A stretch of 64,000 bases of DNA from DATKXU01 sp035528905. Its GTDB lineage: Bacteria > Armatimonadota > UBA5829 > DTJY01. Positions within the stretch are counted from its first letter, which is position 1. Each line of letters starts with the position of its first letter. Both the position numbers and the translations under genes were made by a program. This document shows, piece after piece, positions 32,364 through 41,519 of this stretch. The stretch covers positions 11,810-75,809 of the forward strand of contig DATKXU010000051.1 of NCBI GenBank assembly GCA_035528905.1. Reading direction: 5' to 3'. The notes below the pieces were generated by a model. The model was not told the origin of the DNA. It did no database searches and was given only the letters and a program-made list of their open reading frames with translations.

Positions 32364-32364
32364 C

Positions 32365-33579
32365 ATGAAGAAGTTCGTCTCAATCTGCCTGTGCGCATTC
32401 GGACTATGTCTCGCGGCTCTGTCATCTGTGAGAGCCGAGCCCGCTCCGCCGATCGTATCTGCGGAGTCCGCGATACTGGTTGACGCGGTGACAGGCAAGG
32501 TACTCTATGAAAAGCGGTGCCGTGTGCGGCGGCCGCCGGCGAGTACAACCAAGATGATGACTGCAATCCTTGCACTGGAAAACGGCGAACTCAAAGACAC
32601 GGTTTGCGCCTCCAAGGATGCCTGTGACATGCAATTCAGCTCGCTCCATCTCAAGCCTGGTGAGAAGATGACGCTGAGTGACTTGCTCTACGGGCTGCTT
32701 CTCCGATCAGGAAATGATGCGGCCGTCTGCGTCGCCGAGCACATCGGCGGCAGCGAGACGAAGTTCGTCGAGATGATGAATGAAAAGGCCACAGAGATCG
32801 GCGCAAAGGATACACATTTCGTGAACCCTCACGGACTCCATCACGCCAAGCATTACTCGACGGCATACGACCTGGCGCTCATTGCCAGATATGCCATCAA
32901 GACGCCCATCTTCAACGACATTGTCCAGACCAAGACAGCACGGATCGAGCGATCCATGAACCCGAAGGATGCGTACCTGAAGAACACAGCCCGATTCCTA
33001 TGGAGATTCGACGGCGCCGATGGAATCAAGACGGGGTACACAAAGGAGGCCGGCCACTGCTTCGTCGGTTCGGCCACGCGCGGAGCGTGGAGATTGATCG
33101 CCGTTGCCCTCAAAAGCGAGGAGGCAGGAGCGGATACGGAAGCGCTGCTGAATTATGGCTTCAAGCATTTCAAGCAGGTGTGCTTCGCCCGGACAAACGA
33201 AGTATTAACTACCGCGGCGGTATCCGGCGGCGTGACGGACAAAGTCGGCCTGGTGCCGGAGAAAGACCTGTCTCTAGTTCTCAAGCAATCCGCGAAGGCC
33301 GAGACGAAGACGGATATTGCGGCCGGGGAAGTCCATGCGCCCGTCACCAAGGGCGAGAAGCTGGGGACCCTCACCGGATACCTGAACGGAGAGAAGATCG
33401 GCTGCGTAGACTTGCTGGCGGCCCAATCGGTGGACCGAACCCTGGTCGCCACCGTCTGGTTCTGGGCTCGCCCGACGCTCATAACTTGCATGGCCTTCCT
33501 CGTGGGGTTTATTTCATATGGAACAGCGGTTGCAAAAGCTGCTCGCCGCCGCAGGCGTAGCCTCGCGTCGAGATGCTGA
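32365..33579 (+). CDS. D-alanyl-D-alanine carboxypeptidase (S11 family)
   Basis: This 404-residue secreted penicillin-binding protein has a signal peptide ending ALSSVRA. The three serine-penicilloyl motifs are present: SxxK as STTK, SGN in LRSGNDAAVCVAEH, and KTG in GIKTGYTKEAG. A C-terminal PBP5-like beta domain and a final hydrophobic anchor (WFWARPTLITCMAFLVGF) follow. It trims the terminal D-Ala from peptidoglycan pentapeptides. The length and order match DacF/DacB-type enzymes. Its last 62 bases overlap the next gene. Confidence 0.93.
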   Translation: MKKFVSICLCAFGLCLAALSSVRAEPAPPIVSAESAILVDAVTGKVLYEKRCRVRRPPASTTKMMTAILALENGELKDTVCASKDACDMQFSSLHLKPGEKMTLSDLLYGLLLRSGNDAAVCVAEHIGGSETKFVEMMNEKATEIGAKDTHFVNPHGLHHAKHYSTAYDLALIARYAIKTPIFNDIVQTKTARIERSMNPKDAYLKNTARFLWRFDGADGIKTGYTKEAGHCFVGSATRGAWRLIAVALKSEEAGADTEALLNYGFKHFKQVCFARTNEVLTTAAVSGGVTDKVGLVPEKDLSLVLKQSAKAETKTDIAAGEVHAPVTKGEKLGTLTGYLNGEKIGCVDLLAAQSVDRTLVATVWFWARPTLITCMAFLVGFISYGTAVAKAARRRRRSLASRC

Positions 33580-34243
33580 AAAGCTCATAACCTCCGGCCG
33601 TGTGACAGTGGACGGCAAGCCGGTCATGGAGCTAGGCGCAAAGGCGGATCCCGACCGGTCCACAATCGCCGTGGACGGCAAGCCGATCAATCTTCATCCG
33701 CCGAAGGTCTATGTGCTGCTAAACAAGCCTCGAGGCTACGCAAGCACGCGCCGCGACCCTCACGCGCCGCGAGTCGTGACTGACCTGGTCAAAGAAGTGA
33801 GGGCGGAGCTCTTCCCGGTGGGCCGACTCGATATTGATACCGAAGGGCTTCTCGTACTCACGAATGATGGGGATTTCGCGTTCAGGATGACGCATCCACG
33901 CCACCGCGTGCCGAAGACCTATCGAGCGGAGGTGAGAGGTCTAGTCGCGCACGAAACGCTCCAGCAGCTCGCAAGCGGCGTCCTGTTGGAGGACGGATTT
34001 ACCTTGCCGGCGAAAGTAACTCTCGTGGGGGTGCACACTGCACGCCACAGCAGCATGATTGAGATAGTAATAACTGAAGGTCGGAAGCGCCAGGTGCGCC
34101 GGATGTTCGACGCAGTCGGCCATCCCGTCATGCGGCTGGCCCGCACGAAGATCGGCAGCCTCGAACTTGGGAAGCTAAAGTCGGGCGAATGGCGCTTCCT
34201 AACGCCGCAGGAGGTGGAAAGCCTCCTGGCGATCGCGTCGTAA
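33518..34243 (+). CDS. RsuA/RluB/RluE-family pseudouridine synthase
   Basis: This 241-residue enzyme begins with an S4 RNA-binding domain (QRLQKLLAAAGVASRRDAEK). The catalytic Asp is in GRLDIDTEGLLVLTNDGDF, and the RNA-binding signature EGRKRQVRRMFDAVGHPV follows. It would make pseudouridine in rRNA; the combination suggests RluB (23S rRNA) but RsuA cannot be excluded. The ATG at 33518 lies inside the carboxypeptidase gene, giving a 62-base overlap; the S4 domain starts immediately, so the start is sound. Confidence 0.93.
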   Translation: MEQRLQKLLAAAGVASRRDAEKLITSGRVTVDGKPVMELGAKADPDRSTIAVDGKPINLHPPKVYVLLNKPRGYASTRRDPHAPRVVTDLVKEVRAELFPVGRLDIDTEGLLVLTNDGDFAFRMTHPRHRVPKTYRAEVRGLVAHETLQQLASGVLLEDGFTLPAKVTLVGVHTARHSSMIEIVITEGRKRQVRRMFDAVGHPVMRLARTKIGSLELGKLKSGEWRFLTPQEVESLLAIAS

Positions 34244-34246
34244 AGT

Positions 34247-35125
34247 ATGCTGAGAACAATTGCACTGGTCACAAGCTTCCTTCTTATGCCCAACGTCGCT
34301 GGGGCGACGAAGTATCCTCTGACCATCAAGGACTGCCGCGGGAAGGCGATCACCATTCCGCGGGAGCCGAAGCGCATCATCTCCCTGGCGCCCAACAATA
34401 CAGAGATTCTCTTCGCCCTGGGGCTTCATTCGCGGATCGTCGGCGTTACCAGATACTGCGACTATCCGGCCGCGGCGAAAAAGAAGCCGAAAGTCGGCGA
34501 CCGGACTATCAGCGCCGAGAAGATCATCTCGCTCAAACCCGACCTTGTCCTGGCACATGGCACCCTGAACGACGACGCGATTCGCGCGATTGAGAGCCAC
34601 GGCTTGAAAGTCATCGCAATTGACCCCAAGACGATCGGCCAGGTGGTCAAGGACATCCTGCTGGTCGCCAAGATTACCAATCGAGAGAAGGAGGCCGCTC
34701 GCGTCGTCGGCCGCATCTCTTCGGCAAAGGCGCTAGTCAAGCGCAAGACGGCACGCCTCAGAACTAAGCCCAAGGTCCTTGTCGCGGTTCAGGCAAGTCC
34801 TCTATGGGTGGCCGGACCGCAGACATTCGTGGACGAGATGATCGCTCTCGCGGGCGGAATCAACCTAGCCTCGGATGCTAAACCGGGGTTCAATCAGTTC
34901 TCTGCAGAGACGGCCGTTTGGCGGAATCCCGATGTCATGATAGGAACCGCCAAGGGAGATAAGCAGGTATTCACCAAGGGCCTCTGGAAAGATACAAGGG
35001 CCGCCCGCAGAGGAAGGGTCTATGAGGCCAACGCCGATCTTCTCGTCCGCCCAGGACCCAGGCTGGCAGACGGCATACTGACCATCGCCAGATTGGTGCA
35101 TCCCAATGTCTTCGGCAAGTCCTGA
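34247..35125 (+). CDS. Cobalamin/iron-type ABC substrate-binding protein (BtuF-like)
   Basis: This 292-residue secreted protein has a short signal (MLRTIALVTSFLLMPNVAGA). The class III binding-protein fold is shown by RIISLAPNNTEILFALGLHS, VGDRTISAEKIISLKPDLVL and a long linking helix. SLAPNNTE is close to the SLxPxxTE motif of BtuF-like proteins. It would deliver corrinoid or ferric chelate to the FecCD-type permease encoded next, which it overlaps by 20 bases. There is no cobalamin riboswitch upstream and no ATPase downstream. Confidence 0.85.
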   Translation: MLRTIALVTSFLLMPNVAGATKYPLTIKDCRGKAITIPREPKRIISLAPNNTEILFALGLHSRIVGVTRYCDYPAAAKKKPKVGDRTISAEKIISLKPDLVLAHGTLNDDAIRAIESHGLKVIAIDPKTIGQVVKDILLVAKITNREKEAARVVGRISSAKALVKRKTARLRTKPKVLVAVQASPLWVAGPQTFVDEMIALAGGINLASDAKPGFNQFSAETAVWRNPDVMIGTAKGDKQVFTKGLWKDTRAARRGRVYEANADLLVRPGPRLADGILTIARLVHPNVFGKS

Positions 35126-36182
35126 CAGCCGCACAGCATCCATCACGCAGGCGCCGCAGATGAGCTTGAATCTGACGACGAGGCTGATTCGCGCGTCCGG
35201 CATCCTCCTGATCGCGCTCGCCGCAGCTGTGGTGCTCGGCGCCAGCGTGGGAGCAGTCATGGTGCCGCCTGCAGAGGTGGCGAAAGTCATCGGTAACCAC
35301 ATTCTGCAAACCAGCTTCGCGGTACCCGAAACAGTTGACCGCATAGTATGGCAAATCCACATCCCGCGCATGCTGCTGGGCGCTCTTGTGGGGATGTGCC
35401 TCGCAATGGCGGGCGCGGCTTTACAGGGGCTGCTCCTCAATCCACTAGCGGACCCGTACATAATCGGCGTGTCTTCAGGCGCGGCACTCGGCGCAGGAAT
35501 CGCGGTGCTCCTGGGCCTTTCCGGGCTTCTGATGGGCTTCGGAGTCCCGCTCTTCGCATTCCTCTCGGCGCTGCTGGCGGCTGCAGCGGTATACGCCCTG
35601 GCACGGCGTGGGGCAACGGTATCAATGCTCTCCTTTATACTGGCCGGGGTCGTGGTCGGCTCATTCATGTGGGCCGTCCTCACGTTCGTCATCAGCATCG
35701 CCGGCCAGGACCTCGAGAAGATCGTCTTCTGGACGATGGGCAGCCTGGCGGGGTCGGATCCATGGTCGAGAGTACTTGTCGTGGCGCCGTTCGCGCTGCT
35801 GGGGTTCTTCGCACTCTACGCCTTCTCCCGGGACCTGAACATTTTCGCGCTGGGCGAGGAGTCTGCGAGGTATCTGGGATTGGAAGTCGAGTCGCTCAAG
35901 CGGATCGTCATCGGAACCGCGGCGCTGGTGACGGCCGCAGCGGTATCGGTGAGCGGGACGATCGGCTTCATCGGGCTGATGGTTCCACATATTTGCAGAA
36001 GGCTCGTAGGCCCGGATCACCGAATCCTCATCCCCTGCTCCGCCTTGTTCGGAGCGACTTTCACAATAGCGGCGGACGCAATCGCGCGCACGGTAATGGC
36101 GCCTGGCGAAGTTCCCATCGGGGTGATTACCGCGCTCCTCGGCGCACCGTTCTTCCTGTACCTACTCAGAAGAGCAGGCTAA
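35106..36182 (+). CDS. FecCD-family ABC permease (BtuC-like)
   Basis: This 358-residue protein has about ten transmembrane segments. FecCD motifs are present: WQIHIPRMLLGALVGMCLAM, GAALQGLLLNPLADPYIIGV, and GTIGFIGLMVPHICRRLVGP near the ATPase-contacting loop. It forms the channel for the binding protein encoded upstream. The ATG at 35106 overlaps that gene; another ATG at 35160 is possible, and neither has a strong ribosome site. The ATPase subunit is missing from this locus. Confidence 0.88.
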   Translation: MSSASPDSRTASITQAPQMSLNLTTRLIRASGILLIALAAAVVLGASVGAVMVPPAEVAKVIGNHILQTSFAVPETVDRIVWQIHIPRMLLGALVGMCLAMAGAALQGLLLNPLADPYIIGVSSGAALGAGIAVLLGLSGLLMGFGVPLFAFLSALLAAAAVYALARRGATVSMLSFILAGVVVGSFMWAVLTFVISIAGQDLEKIVFWTMGSLAGSDPWSRVLVVAPFALLGFFALYAFSRDLNIFALGEESARYLGLEVESLKRIVIGTAALVTAAAVSVSGTIGFIGLMVPHICRRLVGPDHRILIPCSALFGATFTIAADAIARTVMAPGEVPIGVITALLGAPFFLYLLRRAG

Positions 36183-36232
36183 AGAATCCGCCAACTGTGG
36201 GTAGTTCAAAGGTGGTTGGTGACAGACAGCGA

Positions 36233-37660
36233 ATGAAGCGAGCACTCACAATCATAGTCTCGATTCTCGTCCTTGCGGGGGTCATCTACCTGCTGATACC
36301 CCGCCCGCCGGTTATTGATGCCGCGAAAGTCGTCAGGGGCGACCTCGACGCCGAGCTGTCCACAACCGGCATCGTGGAGTCCGATCTATCCGACGTAGCG
36401 CCGAAGATAGTCTCGCCGGTCGCCGAGCTTCTCGTGCAGGAAGGCCAGACTGTTCGGCAGGGAGAGGTCCTTGCGCTACTTGACAGATCCGAACTCCTGG
36501 CACAGGTGGACGAAGCGAGGGCAATGCTTTCCACAGCGCAGGAGGATTTGAGCCGCGCGGAAGAGGCGGTCGCAGTCCAGTCCAAGCAAAGCTCCGCCTC
36601 CATCGCGCGTGCGGCGGCGACCGCACGTGCGGCCCAAGCTCGCCTCGCCGATCTGGAGAAGGGAGCTCGCCCTCAGGAGATCGAGCAGGCCAGGAATGCC
36701 GTCGAGCAGGCCGAATCGGAAGCGGATCAGGCCAAAGCCGATCTCAGGCGTGCAGAACAGCTTTACAATCGGGGAGCGATCCCGGCCCAGCAGCTCGACA
36801 CCGCCAAAACAGCCGCCAACGTTGCTGACGCCCGTCTGCGGGCGTCTAAGGAACAACTGGATCTCCTAAAAGCAGGGGCCCGGCCGGACGAAGTCAGGGC
36901 TGCGCACGCAGAGGTTGCAGCAGCGAAGGCGGCTCTTGCGGAAGCGCGCACGTCTGCCGGAGTGGTTAACATAAGGAGACGAGAGGCTGCCGCGGCACGG
37001 TCGCAGGTCGAGCGCGCCCAAGCAGCGCTTCAAGCGGCTAAGGCTCGCTTGGACTATGCCGTCATTCGCAGCCCGTTCGCTGGAGTGGTTGCACGAAAGC
37101 ACCTGGAAAAGGGCGAGGTCGCCGGCCCGCAATCGCCGGTCTATACCCTAGCGAACCTCAAGCGCACCTGGGTTATTGCTGAGGTTGACGAGGAAGACCT
37201 ATCCGCACTGGCGCTGGGACAGAGCGTGGAGATAACGACCGACGCGTACCCGGGCAGAAAAGCCCGTGGCTCCGTGGTTCGCATTTCCCCGATTGCCGAA
37301 CCGAAGGCGGTCGGGCGCGTGCGGGCAAAGATCGTCCGTGCGAAGATAGAAGTGAAATCCTCCGAGCTCCCGCTGAAGCCGGGCATGGAGGTGGACATCA
37401 CCGGCCGGGTTCCGGTCGGGAAGAACCTGATCCTGGTTCCGAACGATGCGCTGATCCAGATCGGGGACAGATACCGGGTATTCATCGTCTGGGGACGGCG
37501 CGTTTATCCAAGATTCGTGACCACCGGATTGTCAAACTACGATTTCACCGAGATCGTGCGAGGGATCAAGCCCGGCGACCTGGTAGCTACCTCGATGCTC
37601 GACCAGTTGCAGTCCGGCCGGAAAGTGCGTGTCCGGAGGCAAGCCGGTGACACAGATTGA
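36233..37660 (+). CDS. Periplasmic adaptor (HlyD/MacA-like) of an ABC efflux system
   Basis: This is a 475-residue membrane fusion protein. It has an N-terminal anchor (ALTIIVSILVLAGVIYLLI), a biotinyl-lipoyl-like half motif (ISPVAELLVQEGQTVRQGEV is close to it), and a long alpha-helical coiled coil at about residues 75-250, rich in Ala, Glu and Gln. The second lipoyl half is in AVIRSPFAGVVARKHLEKGE, followed by a beta-barrel domain. It would link the MacB-like transporter encoded next to an outer-membrane channel, consistent with a two-membrane envelope. I start at the ATG at 36233, where the anchor begins; the open frame upstream overlaps the permease gene and is not coding. Confidence 0.88.
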   Translation: MKRALTIIVSILVLAGVIYLLIPRPPVIDAAKVVRGDLDAELSTTGIVESDLSDVAPKIVSPVAELLVQEGQTVRQGEVLALLDRSELLAQVDEARAMLSTAQEDLSRAEEAVAVQSKQSSASIARAAATARAAQARLADLEKGARPQEIEQARNAVEQAESEADQAKADLRRAEQLYNRGAIPAQQLDTAKTAANVADARLRASKEQLDLLKAGARPDEVRAAHAEVAAAKAALAEARTSAGVVNIRRREAAAARSQVERAQAALQAAKARLDYAVIRSPFAGVVARKHLEKGEVAGPQSPVYTLANLKRTWVIAEVDEEDLSALALGQSVEITTDAYPGRKARGSVVRISPIAEPKAVGRVRAKIVRAKIEVKSSELPLKPGMEVDITGRVPVGKNLILVPNDALIQIGDRYRVFIVWGRRVYPRFVTTGLSNYDFTEIVRGIKPGDLVATSMLDQLQSGRKVRVRRQAGDTD

Positions 37661-38366
37661 ATCTCCTCCGCTGATCGAACTCCACGGGGCCGCCAAAACC
37701 TACATGATGGGCAAGGTGGCCGTTCCCGCGCTCAAACCGACGGATCTCACAATCAACGCTGGAGAGTTGATCGTCATGCTCGGGCCCAGCGGCTCCGGAA
37801 AGACTACTATTCTGAACTTGATCGGCGGCATCGACAGGCCAACCTCTGGCAACATCCTCTTTCGAGGCGAGGACCTCTGTCGCATGACCGAGGACGAGAT
37901 CACCGAATACCGTCGTACGAGCGTTGGGTTCGTTTTTCAGTTCTTCAACCTGTTCCCAACACTCACCGCACGTGAGAACGTCGAACTCGTCGCGGAACTG
38001 GTGGAACATCCGGCAGATCCGATGGAAGTGCTGGGCGAGGTGGGACTTGCTGAGCGGGCAAACCACTTTCCGAGCGAACTCTCCGGCGGCGAGCAGCAGA
38101 GAGTTGCAATTGCCAGGGCGCTGGTGAAGAATCCCCCGCTTCTTCTTGCAGACGAAGTCACCGGCAACCTCGACTACGAGACCGGCAAGCTCATACTCAA
38201 ACTCATGCGTGAAGTGAACCGGTTGAGAGGTATTACCGTCGTCGCAGTCACTCACAACTCGGCCATCGGCGGGATCGCAGATCGGACGATTTATCTTAGA
38301 AGCGGCGAGATTACCTCCATCGAGGAGAATCCCGCCCCACTCGACCCGGAAGAACTGAGATGGTAA
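37647..38366 (+). CDS. MacB/LolD-type ABC ATPase
   Basis: This 239-residue ATPase has Walker A GPSGSGKT, Q-loop VFQFFNLFP, signature LSGGEQQR, Walker B LLLADEVTGNLD and switch His in AVTHNS. The residue after the Walker B Glu is Val where most family members have Pro. The GTG at 37647 has GGAGG 7 bases upstream and overlaps the adaptor gene by 14 bases. It would power the FtsX-like permease that follows in a mechanotransmission-type exporter or lipoprotein-release system. Confidence 0.92.
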   Translation: MTQIESPPLIELHGAAKTYMMGKVAVPALKPTDLTINAGELIVMLGPSGSGKTTILNLIGGIDRPTSGNILFRGEDLCRMTEDEITEYRRTSVGFVFQFFNLFPTLTARENVELVAELVEHPADPMEVLGEVGLAERANHFPSELSGGEQQRVAIARALVKNPPLLLADEVTGNLDYETGKLILKLMREVNRLRGITVVAVTHNSAIGGIADRTIYLRSGEITSIEENPAPLDPEELRW

Positions 38367-40837
38367 TTCGCAAGCTCAACCTAAAGTTGGTTCGAGATAT
38401 TCGCTTCTCTCCGTGGCTATTCCTCGGCATCGTCCTCGTGGTAACATCGGGCATCACGCTGTTCAACGCAAGCTTCATATCCTACTACAGCCTCGGGGGA
38501 TCATATGATCTCACATACAAGAAGCTGAACATGGCAGACTTCACCGTTGACATGCAGTCAGCGCCCCAAGAGGTCGTGGATCAGATACGGCGCATCCCCG
38601 GCGTGATGCAGGTCGAAGGTCGAGTAGTCGAGGAGCTGGAAATCGAGCAGAAACTCGCCACCAAACGCGTCACGGGGCGCATCATCTCGCTGCCGGACCG
38701 CGGCCTCCCCAGCGTCAACACCCTGCATATCGTCAAGGGCAGGCTGCCCGCGCCCGGCAGCACGCGCGAGCTTCTACTCGAATCGGCATTCGCAAAGTAC
38801 CACGGATACGAACCGGGCGATCTCATATACCCGGTCGTTGACGACGACAAGATACGGTTTCGTATCGCCGGTATCGCCATGAGTCCGGAGTACATTTATG
38901 TCATCCGGAGCCGGGAAAGTCCCACCCCGGAGCCGAAGCAATTCGGAGTCATGTTCATGCGCAAGGAGATCGCTGACAGACTGTTCGGAACCTCTGGGGC
39001 TGTCAACCAAGTAGCAGTCACCATAGTTCCCGGCGCACAGCGGGCCAGGATCATACGGCAAGTCGAACAAGTTCTAAGGCCGTACGGCGCCGATGAGCCC
39101 GTTCCAAAAGAGAAACAGGCCAGCTACGAGGTGCTCCGACTCGATCTGGAGGGCTTCCGGAACCTGGCGATCTTCTTCCCCATTCTATTCCTCAGCATAG
39201 CGAGCTTAAGCATATACAACCTGCTCAGCCGCATGGTCTACGCCCAGAGGGCGCAGATCGGCTTCATGAGATCCATCGGATACAGCCGGTCGGCGGTATT
39301 GTGGCACTACATCTCCTTTGCAGCATTGATCGGGCTTCTGGGCTCAGTGGTCGGGACTATATTGGGTTACCGCACGGCCATCCTAATCACGGATTTGTAC
39401 ATCAGCGTAGTCAGCGTTCCGTTCCGGGAGGTATCACCGCGCTTCGACGTTATGTCAAGCGGAGTGGCGATCTCGCTCGGAGTGGCGATACTCGCCGGCT
39501 TGATGCCGGCCCTGTCGGGTGCGAGAATGACTCCCGCCGAGGCCATTCGCACAGAAGTGCCCGCGGTGGGCCGAGTGCCCATCATCGAGAACCTCATCCC
39601 ATGGCTCAGGAGAGCTTCGTACATATGGCGGCTGCCTTTCCGCCAGCTCCTCAGGGCACCGAAGAGAACGTATTCCACCATTGCAGGCATAGCCTCAGCG
39701 ATCATCCTTATTCTAGTGTCCTCGGGTCTGATGGATTCCACAAAGGCGATGCTTGACTTCTACTTTGAACGAATGCTGCGCTACGACGCCATGGTGGCAT
39801 TCATACACCCGCAGACCGAAGCGCATCTCAGCCAGGTGAAGACCTGGAAAGGCGTACGGCGCGTGGAGCCACTTCTGCAGGTGCCGGTGAAGCTCGTGCA
39901 CGGCAACCGCGAAAAGGTGACCACTATCTTCGGGGTTGAGCGAGACACGCAGCTCTTCAACCTGACTAGCTCGGACGGCTCAAGGGTTTCGATCCCACGG
40001 ACGGGGATCGCGATCGGCGACAGCCTGATGGAAACGCTTGGCCTATCTCTCGGCCAGATGGTAACGCTCACTCTTCCTGAGAAGACGATTCCGGAACTCG
40101 CGGCAATGCCGCCGCCGGGCATGGAAAGCTATCGCAAGCAGGTTCTCTCGCGCAGCCGAGGTCTCCAGGAAGTCACCTTCAAGAAACAGGTGCGGGTGAC
40201 GCGCAGGGTCTATCAACCCGTCGGAAGTATGACTGTCATGTCCATCGAGGAGCTTCGCTGCCTGTTTGGGCGCGAACTGGAGTTTCCGCCGGACGCCACG
40301 AGCGCCATCATGATTAAGGCGGACGGACGATATCTCGGAAAGATACAACAGAGGCTATACAACCTGTCAGGAGCAGCCGCAGTCGTTGATATGCGCGACA
40401 CAAAGCAGGAGATCAACAAGATGATGGAGACCAGCAGGACCTTCATCGCAGTGATGTTTGGGTTCGCGGTTGCTCTAGCTTTCGTGGTCATCTTCAACGC
40501 CACGACCATGAATGTTGTCGAACGAACAAGGGAGATGGCATCCATGCGTGCGCTGGGCGTCGGCCGCTGGCAGATCGCCTGGATGGTGACGATTGAGAAC
40601 CTCAGCACGTGGGCCGTCGGAACGATGGTTGGGCTTCCGTTCGGCCGCTGGCTGGCGGGCTACTTTGTGCGGCTCTACGAGAGCGAGTTGTTCCACATGC
40701 AGGCAGTGGTCTTTACCAGAACCTACGTGTGGATCGTACTGGGAATCCTCGTGACCGTGCTCGTATCCCAGATCCCCGGGATACGATACCTCAGCAAGCT
40801 GGATCTGGCCTCAGCGACCAAGGAAGTAGGAGGATAG
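38360..40837 (+). CDS. FtsX/MacB-family ABC permease, duplicated form
   Basis: This 825-residue protein has two FtsX-type units. Each has a first helix, a large periplasmic domain and three further helices. Helices in the first unit lie near residues 15-35 and 270-380, and in the second near 430-460 and 690-810. Sequences include FNASFISYYSLGG and TREMASMRALGVGRWQIAWM, the usual loop near the ATPase. The length and duplication resemble LolCE-like or 'salivaricin-type' permeases rather than single-unit MacB. It overlaps the ATPase gene by 7 bases. Together with the adaptor it forms a tripartite export system of unknown cargo. Confidence 0.88.
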   Translation: MVIRKLNLKLVRDIRFSPWLFLGIVLVVTSGITLFNASFISYYSLGGSYDLTYKKLNMADFTVDMQSAPQEVVDQIRRIPGVMQVEGRVVEELEIEQKLATKRVTGRIISLPDRGLPSVNTLHIVKGRLPAPGSTRELLLESAFAKYHGYEPGDLIYPVVDDDKIRFRIAGIAMSPEYIYVIRSRESPTPEPKQFGVMFMRKEIADRLFGTSGAVNQVAVTIVPGAQRARIIRQVEQVLRPYGADEPVPKEKQASYEVLRLDLEGFRNLAIFFPILFLSIASLSIYNLLSRMVYAQRAQIGFMRSIGYSRSAVLWHYISFAALIGLLGSVVGTILGYRTAILITDLYISVVSVPFREVSPRFDVMSSGVAISLGVAILAGLMPALSGARMTPAEAIRTEVPAVGRVPIIENLIPWLRRASYIWRLPFRQLLRAPKRTYSTIAGIASAIILILVSSGLMDSTKAMLDFYFERMLRYDAMVAFIHPQTEAHLSQVKTWKGVRRVEPLLQVPVKLVHGNREKVTTIFGVERDTQLFNLTSSDGSRVSIPRTGIAIGDSLMETLGLSLGQMVTLTLPEKTIPELAAMPPPGMESYRKQVLSRSRGLQEVTFKKQVRVTRRVYQPVGSMTVMSIEELRCLFGRELEFPPDATSAIMIKADGRYLGKIQQRLYNLSGAAAVVDMRDTKQEINKMMETSRTFIAVMFGFAVALAFVVIFNATTMNVVERTREMASMRALGVGRWQIAWMVTIENLSTWAVGTMVGLPFGRWLAGYFVRLYESELFHMQAVVFTRTYVWIVLGILVTVLVSQIPGIRYLSKLDLASATKEVGG

Positions 40838-40920
40838 GACCATCACTAGCCGGTTCGCGCGAAGGTAGACGCGCTGCAGCCAGAAGCTTGGAAATGGGAA
40901 TACTACTAGGGAGTACGGCG

Positions 40921-41280
40921 ATGGCAGGTCATCGGGCAGAGCCCGGCAAGCAACATGATACGAAGGCGGAAACACCAGGACAAGATGAACTCCTGCAAGA
41001 TCTCAACCAGCAGGTGATGGCGCTCACGAAGGAGCTGCACTGGATGAGGAGCCTGCTGGAGAAGCTCCGGCTGCAGCAGTACGTACAGGCCTTGCTGAAC
41101 TTCCGGCGCGTTGCCTGGGTGAGCTTCTTCAGCGGGATTCTGAACGGCCTGGGAGCGGCAATCGGCGCCACGCTGGTGCTGGCGCTCCTACTCTACACCC
41201 TCAGCCGGCTGGAAGTACTGCCCCATATCGGGCGGTTCATTTCGGAAATAGTCAAGATCGTCCAGCAGCAGAAACCGTGA
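40921..41280 (+). CDS. DUF5665-like small membrane protein
   Basis: This 119-residue protein has a hydrophilic N-terminus and a short coiled stretch (LLQDLNQQVMALTKELHWMR). It then has one or two hydrophobic segments (WVSFFSGILNGLGAAIGATL, VLALLLYTLSRLEVL) and ends in IGRFISEIVKIVQQQKP. The order NFxxGxxxGxGxxxGxT then LPxIGxFIxEIVxIVQ fits DUF5665 as I recall it. The ATG at 40921 has GGGAG 7 bases upstream. The function is unknown. It follows the efflux genes by 83 bases. Confidence 0.75.
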   Translation: MAGHRAEPGKQHDTKAETPGQDELLQDLNQQVMALTKELHWMRSLLEKLRLQQYVQALLNFRRVAWVSFFSGILNGLGAAIGATLVLALLLYTLSRLEVLPHIGRFISEIVKIVQQQKP

Positions 41281-41310
41281 GGAGTGATAAGTAACGAGTA
41301 AGCCATCTGG

Positions 41311-41350
41311 GTTACAAGTTCCAGGTTTCAGGTTTCAAGTTTCAGGTTCC
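41311..41350. repeat. TTCCAGGTTTCAGG-type intergenic repeat
   Basis: Tandem variants of AAGTTCCAGGTTTCAGG and TTTCAAGTTTCAGGTTCC occur here and relate to the element at 13951-14046. Confidence 0.5.
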
Positions 41351-41428
41351 GGGCCTCCCACGCTGCCGATCAGCTATTCTGCCCTTGCCTCTGGCAGAGG
41401 GCCACTAACTCCCAAACCCCACCCCAAG

Positions 41429-41485
41429 CCCCTCTCCCGCAGGGAGAGGGGACATATCATCCCCCTTCCCGTGTCGGGAAGGGGG
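41429..41485. repeat. Two-hairpin intergenic repeat, second copy
   Basis: CCCCTCTCCC/GGGAGAGGGG (41429-41438, 41442-41451) and CCCCCTTCCCG/CGGGAAGGGGG (41461-41471, 41475-41485) are perfect hairpins, followed by TCAGAGGGGGTTAGGT. The same modules are at 30881-30964 in the opposite order. The 239-base gap between DUF5665 and the UroD-like gene contains only these repeats. Confidence 0.65.
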
Positions 41486-41519
41486 TCAGAGGGGGTTAGG
41501 TCAATACGCATGCGCCAAA

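Noticed and set aside
34000..34260. Cobalamin riboswitch before the BtuF-like gene
   Set aside because: The upstream bases are coding sequence of the pseudouridine synthase, and the GCCACTG box and B12-box are absent.
41461..41485. CCCCCTTCCCG hairpin as a dedicated terminator of the UroD-like gene
   Set aside because: The same hairpin and its flank recur at 30881-30905 in a different context, so it is better explained as a dispersed repeat; no T run follows.
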